NCBI GenBank assembly: GCA_903828635.1
Contig: CAIKMY010000092.1
Coordinates: 1 to 42,451 of the forward strand
Direction: 5' to 3'
Origin: an uncultured Acidobacteriota bacterium
GTDB lineage: Bacteria > Acidobacteriota > Blastocatellia > RBC074
Length of the DNA stretch: 42,451 bases
Shown here: in pieces, positions 19,317 through 28,060 of the stretch
How the letters are laid out: every line of letters starts with the position of its first letter
Numbering within the stretch: the first letter of the stretch is position 1
The notes under the pieces: generated by a model
Databases searched by the model: none
What the model was told of the DNA's origin: nothing
Seen by the model: only the letters and a program-made list of their open reading frames with translations
Program-made: the position numbers and the translations under genes

Positions 19317-20830
19317 AGCGGCGCGAATTTCTGCGGCAGGGGGCAATGTTTCCGGCATTGCTGCCATACCTGCGCAGCAGACCATCGATCGATGGCGGCG
19401 TCCAGAGTGGTGACGTGACCACCGACCGGGCAATCGTCTGGAGCCGCGCCGACCGGCCATCGCGCCTGATCGTCGACTACTCGACGCGTGAATCGATGGC
19501 TGGCAGTCGACGAATCGTCGGGCCAATGGCGACGATGGCAACCGATTTCACGGCGCGTGTCGATCTTGGCAGCCTCCCTGATGGTGAGACTATCTTCTAT
19601 CGCGCCAGCTTCGAGGATGCCACCAGCCCCAAAGCCGTCAGCGAGCCGGTCAGTGGCCGCTTCCGCCTGCCATCACGCCATAAACGAGACATCACCTTTG
19701 TCTGGGGTGGCGACGTCTGCGGTCAGGGCTGGGGGATCAATCCCGACTTCGGAGGAATGAAGATCTTTGACGCCATGCGTGCGCTTCAGCCCGATTTCTT
19801 CATCCATTCGGGAGACACGATCTACGCTGACAATCCGATACCCGCCGAGGTCAGACTCGACAACGGCACCATCTGGAAGAACCTTACCTCACCGGCGAAA
19901 TCGAAGGTCGCCGAGACGCTTGACGAATTTCGCGGCAACCATCGCTACAACCTGCTTGACCTGCCCCTGCGGCGATTCAATGCCGAGGTTCCGATACTTG
20001 CGCAGTGGGATGACCACGAAACACGCAATAACTGGTATCCCGGCCAAACCCTCGACGATGACCCGCGTTATGTCGTCAAGAGCGTCGACCTGCTGGCAGC
20101 CCGTGGTCGGCAGGCATTCCTCGAATATCTCCCCGTACGCCACGACCCACGTGATCCTCAAAGAATCTATCGTGGATTCAACTACGGCCCACTGCTCGAA
20201 GTTCTCATGCTGGATGAGCGCAGCTATCGTGGACCGAACACTCCCAATCGCCAGACAACGGCCAGTCCGGAGACGGCTTTTCTCGGAACGCGGCAGATCG
20301 ACTGGATCATGGATCGGCTGCTGAGGTCGCGCGCAAAATGGAAAGTGATTGCCAGCGACATGCCGCTCGGACTGATCATCGGAGACTCCGGTGGGCGCTT
20401 TGAGGCGGTGGCTAATGGCAACGGCCCCGCTCTCGGTCGGGAATTGGAGATCGCTGCCCTTCTCCGCTTCATCAAAGAAAAGAGCATCGACAACGTCGTC
20501 TGGGTCACGGCCGACGTTCACTATGCCGCCGCCCATTACTATGACCCTTCTCGCGCGCAAATGAGCGAATTCAATCCCTTCTGGGAATTTGTTGCCGGCC
20601 CGCTCAATGCCGGGACTTTTGGCCCGGGGCGGCTCGACGACACGTTCGGCCCGACGGCCGGATTTGTTGGCATCCCCGAGGGCACCAGACCCAATCGCTC
20701 CCCGCTTGACGGCTTCCAGTTCTTTGGTGCTGCCAGGATTGACGGCCGAACCGCGGCCATGAACGTCAGCCTTCACGATATCACCGGAAAGAGGCTCTAT
20801 TCCGTAGAGCTTGCTCCAAGATTCAACTGA
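19313..20830 (+). CDS. PhoD-like alkaline phosphatase/phosphodiesterase
   Basis: MKRREFLRQG (RR, Tat-like), FFIHSGDTIYADNPIP, ILAQWDDHETRNNW, VWVTADVHYAAAHYY are PhoD metal-site motifs. ATGA overlap with upstream gene. Confidence 0.9.
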   Translation: MKRREFLRQGAMFPALLPYLRSRPSIDGGVQSGDVTTDRAIVWSRADRPSRLIVDYSTRESMAGSRRIVGPMATMATDFTARVDLGSLPDGETIFYRASFEDATSPKAVSEPVSGRFRLPSRHKRDITFVWGGDVCGQGWGINPDFGGMKIFDAMRALQPDFFIHSGDTIYADNPIPAEVRLDNGTIWKNLTSPAKSKVAETLDEFRGNHRYNLLDLPLRRFNAEVPILAQWDDHETRNNWYPGQTLDDDPRYVVKSVDLLAARGRQAFLEYLPVRHDPRDPQRIYRGFNYGPLLEVLMLDERSYRGPNTPNRQTTASPETAFLGTRQIDWIMDRLLRSRAKWKVIASDMPLGLIIGDSGGRFEAVANGNGPALGRELEIAALLRFIKEKSIDNVVWVTADVHYAAAHYYDPSRAQMSEFNPFWEFVAGPLNAGTFGPGRLDDTFGPTAGFVGIPEGTRPNRSPLDGFQFFGAARIDGRTAAMNVSLHDITGKRLYSVELAPRFN

Positions 20831-20859
20831 CACCACACGAACCATCGGACATCACTCAA

Positions 20860-21780
20860 ATGAAGAAAAGACTCTCCACGCTGCTGATCATCTGTGTCAT
20901 TGCCCTGGTCGCTCTCTGGTCCACTCCCTTGCCGGTGCGCGGATGGGGAGCCCACGGCCACGAGATCTCCGGACGCGCTGCCGCTTCAGCACTCCCCGCC
21001 GAAATGCCGGGATTCTTTCGCCGTGCAACCGATCAGCTCGGCTATCTCAATCCCGAGCCCGATCGCTGGCGTGACCGCGCTGAGTCGCAGATCGATCGCG
21101 CCATGGACTCCGGTGCCGCTCCTGACCACTTCGTTGACATCGAGCTGGTTCCCGAGGCCGCTCGCAAAGCTGTCAACCGCTATGACTTCACCGCAGACCT
21201 GATCAAAGCCGGCCAAAAACCAACAAACGTTGGGTTTAGTCCCTATCGCATGCTCGAACTCTTTCAGCGGCTGCGAGTTGAATTCCGCCTCTGGCGGGCC
21301 GAAAAGAGCCCGCGCCAACGTGCGTGGATTGAAGAACGCATCATCAATGATGCCGGCATCCTTGGCCATTACGTCTCCGATGCCGCCAATCCTCACCATA
21401 CCACCATTCATTACAATGGCTGGAGCGGCCCCAATCCCAATAACTATACTGTCTTCACTCGCGAGCGTGGCATCCATTTTCGCTTCGAGGAGGAGTATGT
21501 CGGCGCCAAAATCTCGCTCAAGGATATTCTCTCACTCGTCCCCGGCAGCGCGAGGATGATCGATAACCCCCGCAGCGACATCTGGAAATTCATCGGCGAG
21601 TCGAATACCCTTGTCGAACAACTCTATATCCTCGACAAACAGGAGCCATTCAGCGCCACCAACAATTCATCGGCACACAAAGAATTCGTCACCGCAAGAC
21701 TTGCTGCCGGCGCAACCATGCTCCGCGATCTCTGGTGGACCGCATGGAAAAGCAGCGCACCTGCCATGTCCGCCAAATAG
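20860..21780 (+). CDS. S1/P1 nuclease or zinc-dependent phospholipase C-like secreted hydrolase
   Basis: Signal peptide, then WGAHGHEISGRAAASALP, DHFVDIE and GILGHYVSDAANPHHTTIHYNGW, consistent with the Zn3 PLC/S1-P1 fold. Confidence 0.75.
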   Translation: MKKRLSTLLIICVIALVALWSTPLPVRGWGAHGHEISGRAAASALPAEMPGFFRRATDQLGYLNPEPDRWRDRAESQIDRAMDSGAAPDHFVDIELVPEAARKAVNRYDFTADLIKAGQKPTNVGFSPYRMLELFQRLRVEFRLWRAEKSPRQRAWIEERIINDAGILGHYVSDAANPHHTTIHYNGWSGPNPNNYTVFTRERGIHFRFEEEYVGAKISLKDILSLVPGSARMIDNPRSDIWKFIGESNTLVEQLYILDKQEPFSATNNSSAHKEFVTARLAAGATMLRDLWWTAWKSSAPAMSAK

Positions 21781-22119
21781 CAGCTCTCGTCGATATTCAG
21801 GCTCGATCGAACAAGTTACCATTATTGAGAACTGCCGAGGTTACCTGAGCAGTTCGGCAGGATCTGAGACGTCATTAATTATCGATTGGCCTCCTGGAAG
21901 AGGCTGACCTTGCTGCCCGACCCTGGCAATACAATTAATGATAAGTTAGCGTGACATTGAAGCGCGAAGTTGAATATCGTTAATGGTTATATATATTATG
22001 GTTGTCGTTAAGGTTCCATTCAGTTGTCCGACGTTGAGCAGCTCACCGTGTCAGTGTCTGAGATCCGATGTTGAGCTCAGGAATTCAACAATAGCGACAC
22101 CCCTTCAACATAACAGGTA

Positions 22120-24255
22120 ATGGATAACAGGGAAAAGTTTGCCAGATACAGATTTGGCGTCTGCGAGCTGCAAGTGGCGGCACCTGTCCTCATAATAAAA
22201 TCGGTGAGTATCCCCCTGACCCGCAGAAAGCACGAAATCCTGCTTCTGCTGGTAAAGAATGCCGGGAAGACGCTCTCCAAGCATGAGATCATCCATCAGA
22301 TCTGGGCTGATCAGGAGGTCGAGGAGGCCAATCTCGCCAACAATATTCACGCGCTGCGACGACTTCTTGAGGAAGATCTGCGCAACCCGCAACTGATCGT
22401 CACGGTTCCCGGCATCGGCTATAAATTCACCCCCGAGGTAACGCTTGAGTATGAGGCGATCGTCGATCCACCACCAGGGCAAATCCTGCGCTATCCACTG
22501 GTAATTGCCTCCGCCACGGTCGTCCTGCTGGCGATGCTCGCAGGGTGGTGGTTCTTCATCTTCCGGCCAAAGCCGCTGCAGGAGGTTCCTGTTCCCGTAC
22601 CACTGACAGCACTGCCCGGCGTCGAACGCTACCCGGCGCTCTCACCTGACGGCAGGTTCATCGCCTTCAGTTGGGATGGTGACGGTTTGAAGAACGAGGA
22701 CATCTACGTCAAGCAGACGATTGAGAGTGATACGGTGCGGATTACCTCCCACCCGAGCACAGATCGTCAGCCGGTCTGGTCGCCGGATGGGCACCAGATC
22801 GCCTTTCTGCGAGACAGCGATCCACCGGGTGGCTTAGCACATCTCATGATCATCCCGGCGCTCGGGGGCATTGAGCGAGAGGTGGCAAGGGTCGATGGCG
22901 GACTTGACTGGTCGCCTGATGGAAAGTATCTGGCGGTGACCGGTCTCGCCAGCATTGACGGAAAGAAGAGCCGGATGGGTATTCACCTGATCTCGGTCGA
23001 TGGACAAGAGCAACGCAGGATAACCGAACCTGAAAAGGATGGATTCCCATTTGATTCAGGCCCGCGATTCTCTCCCGATGGACGCTCGCTGGCCTTTCTT
23101 CGCTGGAGGAGCGACGCCGACAGTGACATCTTCATTGTTGATCTGGCTGGTGGCGGGGTTACCCAGGTCACCAGTGACCGTAAGGCGATCAGCTCAACCT
23201 CCCTGCAATGGACACCTGACGGTGAAACGCTGCTCTTCATCTCAACACGCGCAGGCAAGCTGCAACTCTGGCAGGTTGAACGCAACGGCAGTAATCTGCG
23301 TGTGCCACCAAACGTCTCTCAACCAATGACAGCCTATTCGGTGGCCAGAAATGCCAACCTGTTTGCGTTCACCAATGAGCAGGATGATTCGAAGATTGAG
23401 ATCCTCGAACAAGCAGCACGCGGGGACAAGCAGGGACGTCAGGTTTGTACCATCAACTCGACCAAGGGGGACTATGGAGCGAGGATCTCCCCTGATGGTT
23501 CATTGATCGTCTTCAATTCCAATCGAACCGGCTGGGACGAGCTCTGGATTGCCCGCACTGACTGTACTGAGGTGAGACAACTGACTAATCTGCGTGAGCT
23601 CGGAATTGGCAGCCCTGCCTGGTCACCGGATGGCACCCTGATTGCGTTCGATCGACGCAACAGGACGGAGAGTGATATTTATACCATCGGAGTCAATGGA
23701 TCCGGCCTGCGCAAAGTGACCGATTCAGTCGGATCAAGCACCACCCCCGACTGGTCTCCTGATGGCCAGTGGATCTACTTCAGCTCCAATCGGTTACATC
23801 CAAGAACCACTGATCAGATCTGGAAGATACCCGTGACTACGGGTGGCGAGCCGGTTCAGGTGACCCGGAGCGGCGGAATGCTCCCCATTGCTGCCGCTGA
23901 CGGCAAACTGCTCTTCTTCATCAGTCATGATCGCCTATGGCAGATAAATCTCTCATCCGGAGAAGAGAGCCAGGTAAGGGAGTTGCCTGATGCCCGCATT
24001 CTCCGCAATTGGAATGTCAACACCAATGCCATCTTCGTGCTGCCTGACCAGACTAATCAGACTGATCCGATCAGCAAAATTCTCAGGCTCGACCTCAATA
24101 CACGAGCGCTCTCGGTATTCGCTATGTTTGAGGGGATTGGTGTCATGGATACTCTGCCAATCTCGGTGAGCAATGATGAGCGTATTTACAGTGTCACCCT
24201 CATCAACCTCAAACTGAGTGACATCATGCTTATTCGTGACTGGTTCAGACCTTAA
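22120..24255 (+). CDS. CadC/ToxR-like transmembrane regulator: N-terminal OmpR-type winged helix, one TM, C-terminal TolB/PD40-type beta-propeller
   Basis: LTRRKHEILLLLVKNAGKTLSKHEIIHQIWADQEVEEANLANNIHALRRLLEE...VPGIGYKF (Trans_reg_C), TM YPLVIASATVVLLAMLAGWWFFIF, repeated SPDG..IAF units. Confidence 0.9.
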   Translation: MDNREKFARYRFGVCELQVAAPVLIIKSVSIPLTRRKHEILLLLVKNAGKTLSKHEIIHQIWADQEVEEANLANNIHALRRLLEEDLRNPQLIVTVPGIGYKFTPEVTLEYEAIVDPPPGQILRYPLVIASATVVLLAMLAGWWFFIFRPKPLQEVPVPVPLTALPGVERYPALSPDGRFIAFSWDGDGLKNEDIYVKQTIESDTVRITSHPSTDRQPVWSPDGHQIAFLRDSDPPGGLAHLMIIPALGGIEREVARVDGGLDWSPDGKYLAVTGLASIDGKKSRMGIHLISVDGQEQRRITEPEKDGFPFDSGPRFSPDGRSLAFLRWRSDADSDIFIVDLAGGGVTQVTSDRKAISSTSLQWTPDGETLLFISTRAGKLQLWQVERNGSNLRVPPNVSQPMTAYSVARNANLFAFTNEQDDSKIEILEQAARGDKQGRQVCTINSTKGDYGARISPDGSLIVFNSNRTGWDELWIARTDCTEVRQLTNLRELGIGSPAWSPDGTLIAFDRRNRTESDIYTIGVNGSGLRKVTDSVGSSTTPDWSPDGQWIYFSSNRLHPRTTDQIWKIPVTTGGEPVQVTRSGGMLPIAAADGKLLFFISHDRLWQINLSSGEESQVRELPDARILRNWNVNTNAIFVLPDQTNQTDPISKILRLDLNTRALSVFAMFEGIGVMDTLPISVSNDERIYSVTLINLKLSDIMLIRDWFRP

Positions 24256-24260
24256 AAATC

Positions 24261-24323
24261 AAGGCTGTCCGGACTTAAAGCACGGCCACGCCCCAACCGC
24301 ATGGTCGCCATCCGGACAGCCTT
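24261..24323. terminator. Perfect 13-bp inverted repeat with T-tracts, likely bidirectional intrinsic terminator
   Basis: AAGGCTGTCCGGA (24261-24273) and TCCGGACAGCCTT (24311-24323), just after the stop at 24255. Loop is 37 nt. Confidence 0.65.
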
Positions 24324-24595
24324 TTCAAAAGGGATGAATCCGATCGGCCCTCAGACTATTCCCGCATCAGAGCTCGATCCGGCATCCCGCTTCGCTGTCG
24401 ACAAAGAATATTGCAGCGATTTATCCTTGACTTGTCACGAGCTGGTTGAAAAAGATCTGCCATCAGAGATACTGTCCCGACAAGATGGGTTCTCCGAACA
24501 ATGGCATTTGATCGATTCCGAGTCTGTCTCGCGGTAATGGCTGATGTTGCATCAGGCATGATTATGATACAGATGAAACGGAAAGGATTATTGGA

Positions 24596-25162
24596 ATGAT
24601 GAGACACCCAACAATGTTGAATCGGCAGGCTTGCGCGTTGGCTGTGATCGATATGCAGGCAGGCTTCAGATCGATGATGGAGGAGTTCGACGAGCAGGTC
24701 GAGCGGATGGAGGTGCTGGTGGAGGCCTGCCGCCTGCTCGACGTCCCAATTATCGTCACGGAACAGTATCCGAAGGGGCTGGGACCAACGGCGGAACAGA
24801 TCCTGAGACATTTGCCAGAGGGCTATCAGGCGATCGACAAATTGAGTTTCTCAGCCTGCGGAGTGGCAGAGTTTGACCTGCAATTGCGGGAGCGGCACGT
24901 CGAGCAGGTCATGATCTGCGGCATCGAGGCTCACATCTGCGTGGCACAGACAACGTTGCAACTTTTGCAGCAGAGCTATCAGGTGCATCTGCTGACGGAC
25001 GCCATTGGCAGCCGACTGCCACGCAACCGCGAGGTAGCGATCGGGCGACTGTCACGAGCGGGAGCAATCATCTCATCAATCGAGATGGCACTGTTCGAGC
25101 TGTGTCCGGCAGGGACGCCAGAGTTCAGGCAGATGCAACAACTTATCAAGAGGCTCCGGTGA
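24596..25162 (+). CDS. Isochorismatase-family cysteine hydrolase
   Basis: ALAVIDMQAGFRSMM, VPIIVTEQYPKGLGPT, IDKLSFSACG, MICGIEAHICVAQTTLQLLQQSYQVHLLTDAIGSR. Confidence 0.9.
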   Translation: MMRHPTMLNRQACALAVIDMQAGFRSMMEEFDEQVERMEVLVEACRLLDVPIIVTEQYPKGLGPTAEQILRHLPEGYQAIDKLSFSACGVAEFDLQLRERHVEQVMICGIEAHICVAQTTLQLLQQSYQVHLLTDAIGSRLPRNREVAIGRLSRAGAIISSIEMALFELCPAGTPEFRQMQQLIKRLR

Positions 25163-25165
25163 TCA

Positions 25166-26140
25166 TCAGTCGATAATCAACACCGCCTTGCCGGAGACCT
25201 GACGATTGGCGAGGGAGCGAAGCAGAACTGGTGCGTCAGCGAGTGGCGCGGTTGAAGTAACGATCGGGTTGATACCCCCGGCGTCGTAAAGTGCGAAAAG
25301 TTCCGCCTGGGCAGCGGCGAGATAGCCCGGGTTCTTTTCGACGTAACCACCCCAGTAAACCCCAACGGCCGAGGCATTTTTAAGGAGCAGGCGGTTGGCA
25401 GCAATCGTCGGGATACGACCAGCGGCAAATCCGATGATCAGAATTCGGCCTTCTGGTGCAATACATTTCGTCGCCTGATCGAAATAGTCAGCGCCGACCG
25501 GATCATAAATGAGGTTGGCACCGGTGCCGGTCATCCTTCGCACCTCGTCAGTCCAGCCTTCACGACCGTAGGTGATCACCTCGTCAGCGCCAAGCTGGTG
25601 ACAGAACGGGAATTTTGACTCGCTGCCAACGGCAGCGATCACTTTGGCTCCCATCGCCTTGCCAAGCTGCACGGCCGAGCTGCCGACCCCGCCCGCTGCA
25701 GCCAGCACCAGCAGCCACTCTCCGGCCCTGATCTCTCCGCGATGCTTGAGGGCAAAGATCGATGTCTGGTAGACGATCGGCATGGCGGCAGCCTGGATAA
25801 AAGTCATCCTCTCGGGCAGGCGAAAGGTCCTGGCCGCCGGGGCAATCGAATACTCGGCATAGCCGCCGTTGGAAAGCATTGCCAGCACGCGATCGCCGAC
25901 AGCCAGCCCGGTCACCCCATCACCAACAGCATCAACGACACCGGCGACCTCGGCTCCAGGGGTGAAGGGAAATGGCGGCCGTACCTGATAATTCCCCTGG
26001 ACCAGCAGAATATCAAAGAAATTGAGCGCGGCAGCATGATTGCGCAGACGCACCTCACCCGGTCCGGGGTTGGGTATGGCCACCTCGGTCAGCGCCATCT
26101 GTTCGGGTTCACACCACTCAGTAACCTGCCAGGCTCGCAT
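25166..26140 (-). CDS. Zinc-type MDR oxidoreductase / NADPH:quinone oxidoreductase
   Basis: MRAWQVTEWCEPEQMALTEVAIPNPGPGEVRLRNHAAALNFFDILLVQGNYQ, LVLAAAGGVGSSAVQLGKAMGAKVIAAVGS. ATG 26140 preferred over ORF start 26191. Confidence 0.88.
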   Translation of the reverse strand: MRAWQVTEWCEPEQMALTEVAIPNPGPGEVRLRNHAAALNFFDILLVQGNYQVRPPFPFTPGAEVAGVVDAVGDGVTGLAVGDRVLAMLSNGGYAEYSIAPAARTFRLPERMTFIQAAAMPIVYQTSIFALKHRGEIRAGEWLLVLAAAGGVGSSAVQLGKAMGAKVIAAVGSESKFPFCHQLGADEVITYGREGWTDEVRRMTGTGANLIYDPVGADYFDQATKCIAPEGRILIIGFAAGRIPTIAANRLLLKNASAVGVYWGGYVEKNPGYLAAAQAELFALYDAGGINPIVTSTAPLADAPVLLRSLANRQVSGKAVLIID

Positions 26141-26252
26141 CATCTCGGCCACCTCACTGTTCGAAGAGCTCACCATAAGCAATGTGGCCACGACCGGAAG
26201 AGATGTCGGCCGCGGCCACTCGTTTCAATCGATCATCTTTCAATGAATGCTG

Positions 26253-26783
26253 TTACTTTTTGAAGACCATCGTCATCTCCATCGGACCACGGGGTGTCTC
26301 ACGCTTCTGCACGACCTTCAAAGCGCCACCATCGATCAGCTCCCACCGCTCGGAAGTCGACAAGGTTCGAGTCTCACCCTGGAAATCAACGGTCATGACG
26401 GTCGAGATCTCGAGCGCCTTGCCGCCATCGGCCCACTTTACCTTGCTGGCCGACTTGCCACGAGGATTCTCGGTGACCGTCTCGCTGCCGTCCAGCTTGT
26501 AGGTGGCCGGACGTCCACCGCCCATCATCCCCATTCCACGACCACCACCGGGGCCGCCGGCACCACCCTCCATCTTCATCTCACGGGTGATCTGACCGGC
26601 ATCCTGAGTGATCGTCATGGTGATCGACTCAATGTTCTGCATCATCTCGGGCAGGCTGCTCTTCGATTTGTCGAGAGTCCAGGTGCCGGCGAAATTGGCA
26701 CCTTTCTCCTGAGCGGCAGCCGCTCCGGCCAGCATCAGCATAATGAAAAGGGCAAGGGTAACTTTGGAAATCGATCTGCTCAT
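26253..26783 (-). CDS. Secreted protein of unknown function with Gly/Met-rich insertion
   Basis: Signal peptide KVTLALFIMLMLAGAAAAQE, FAGTWTLDKSKSSLPEMMQNIESITMTITQD, low-complexity GGAGGPGGGRGMGMMGGG. RBS GGAGG upstream. Confidence 0.75.
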   Translation of the reverse strand: MSRSISKVTLALFIMLMLAGAAAAQEKGANFAGTWTLDKSKSSLPEMMQNIESITMTITQDAGQITREMKMEGGAGGPGGGRGMGMMGGGRPATYKLDGSETVTENPRGKSASKVKWADGGKALEISTVMTVDFQGETRTLSTSERWELIDGGALKVVQKRETPRGPMEMTMVFKK

Positions 26784-26806
26784 TTGGTTCCTCCGAAAAA
26801 TTTGAA

Positions 26807-26845
26807 CTATCGCGTCTTCACTATTGCGTCTTCACTATTGCGTCG
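26807..26845. repeat. Short tandem repeat, 14-bp unit (CTATYGCGTCTTCA), about 2.8 copies
   Basis: CTATCGCGTCTTCA (26807-26820), CTATTGCGTCTTCA (26821-26834), CTATTGCGTCG (26835-26845). Confidence 0.9.
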
Positions 26846-26912
26846 TTTCGCACAAATATCTGTCACTGACAGGTTAGACGATCAAACCGGAGCGCTGGTC
26901 TCAAAAATTTTG

Positions 26913-28040
26913 CTACTCCGCCTCATCAACAATGTGACGCGCAATCAGTTCACGGTGATGAGTCGCATCACCAAAGAGGACTTCGCCGGATTTGGCACGC
27001 TTGTAGTAAAGCTGAAGGTTGTGCTCCCAGGTAAAGCCGATTCCGCCGTGTACCTGAATGCCACGATTACCGACCTCACGTGCGGCATCTGAACAGTAGC
27101 CCTTGGCAATCGAGACAGCGAGCGTGGCAAGAGGGTCTCCGGCGGAGACGGCCCAGGCGGCATAGTAGATGGCCGAGCGCGCACTCTCGGCCATCAGAAA
27201 CATATCAGCACACTGGTGCTGAACGGCCTGATAGATGCCGATCGGCTTGCCAAATTGCTGCCGGGTCCGGGCATACTCGACGGTGCTGGCAAGTGTCCAC
27301 TCGATGCCACCAAGCATCTCGGCGCAGAGGATGACGGAGGCGACCTCGGTCGCGGCAAGGAGGGCACGGCGTGTCGCGGTAGTAAAGGCAAGGGTCTCAG
27401 TTGCCGGGACGACAACATTGTCGAGCATGACGGTTGAGAACTTGCGGGTCGCGTCCATCGCCGGTGTCGGAGTAACGGCCAGCCCGGGGCTGGTGCGTTT
27501 GATCGGCAGCAGCAGCAGATCTTCGCCGTGACGGGCAACACAAATGATCAGATCCGCAACACCGGCATCGGTGACGAAGAGCTTGGTGCCATTGAGCCGG
27601 TAATCACGACCATCAAACTCCGCCCGCAACCGCACACCATCGGGATCCCAGTCGAGATCTTCTTCGAGGAGTGCAACCGTCGCCTTCAGATCTCCGGCAG
27701 CAATGGCCTCAAGGTACTGCTGGCGCTGCCCCTCGCTGCCGGCGCGATCGATCAGTGCCGCCGCCCAGAGGGTCGAGAGAAACGGGCCCGGCAGACAGGC
27801 ACGCCCCATCTCTTCAGCCACTGCAATCAGGTCGACCAGCGTTAGTCCAAGACCGCCATACTCTTCCGGCACCAGCATCCCCAGCCAGCCCTGATCGGCC
27901 ATCTCGCGCCAGAGCGCTTCATCATATCCTGTCTCACTGGCCATCAGCGCGCGAACACGCTCCGAAGGACACTCCCGGGCAAAGAAATCTCGCGCCGATT
28001 TCTGCAACAGTTTCTGGGCTTTATTCAGATCAAAATCCAT
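26913..28040 (-). CDS. Acyl-CoA dehydrogenase, catalytic-Glu-lacking partner type
   Basis: MLVPEEYGGLGLTLVDLIAVAEEMGRAC, ARTRQQFGKPIGIYQAVQHQCADM, GIQVHGGIGFTWEHNLQLYYKRAK. Confidence 0.9.
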   Translation of the reverse strand: MDFDLNKAQKLLQKSARDFFARECPSERVRALMASETGYDEALWREMADQGWLGMLVPEEYGGLGLTLVDLIAVAEEMGRACLPGPFLSTLWAAALIDRAGSEGQRQQYLEAIAAGDLKATVALLEEDLDWDPDGVRLRAEFDGRDYRLNGTKLFVTDAGVADLIICVARHGEDLLLLPIKRTSPGLAVTPTPAMDATRKFSTVMLDNVVVPATETLAFTTATRRALLAATEVASVILCAEMLGGIEWTLASTVEYARTRQQFGKPIGIYQAVQHQCADMFLMAESARSAIYYAAWAVSAGDPLATLAVSIAKGYCSDAAREVGNRGIQVHGGIGFTWEHNLQLYYKRAKSGEVLFGDATHHRELIARHIVDEAE

Positions 28041-28060
28041 GTGCTCATTCCTGAAAACTA

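Noticed and set aside
19889-20845. 318-aa minus-strand ORF opposite phoD
   Set aside because: Antisense to a confidently identified PhoD-like gene; no domain signature.
24301-24537. 78-aa plus-strand ORF after the terminator hairpin
   Set aside because: Begins inside the terminator loop, no convincing RBS or homology; not called as a gene.
26350-26375. T-loop-like GGTTCGAGTCTCACC suggestive of a tRNA
   Set aside because: No flanking acceptor, D or anticodon stems; it lies inside the minus-strand secreted-protein CDS (codes TRTLSTS).
26247-27092. 281-aa plus-strand ORF spanning the secreted-protein and ACAD genes
   Set aside because: Runs antisense across two recognised genes and their intergenic repeat; composition is shadow-like.
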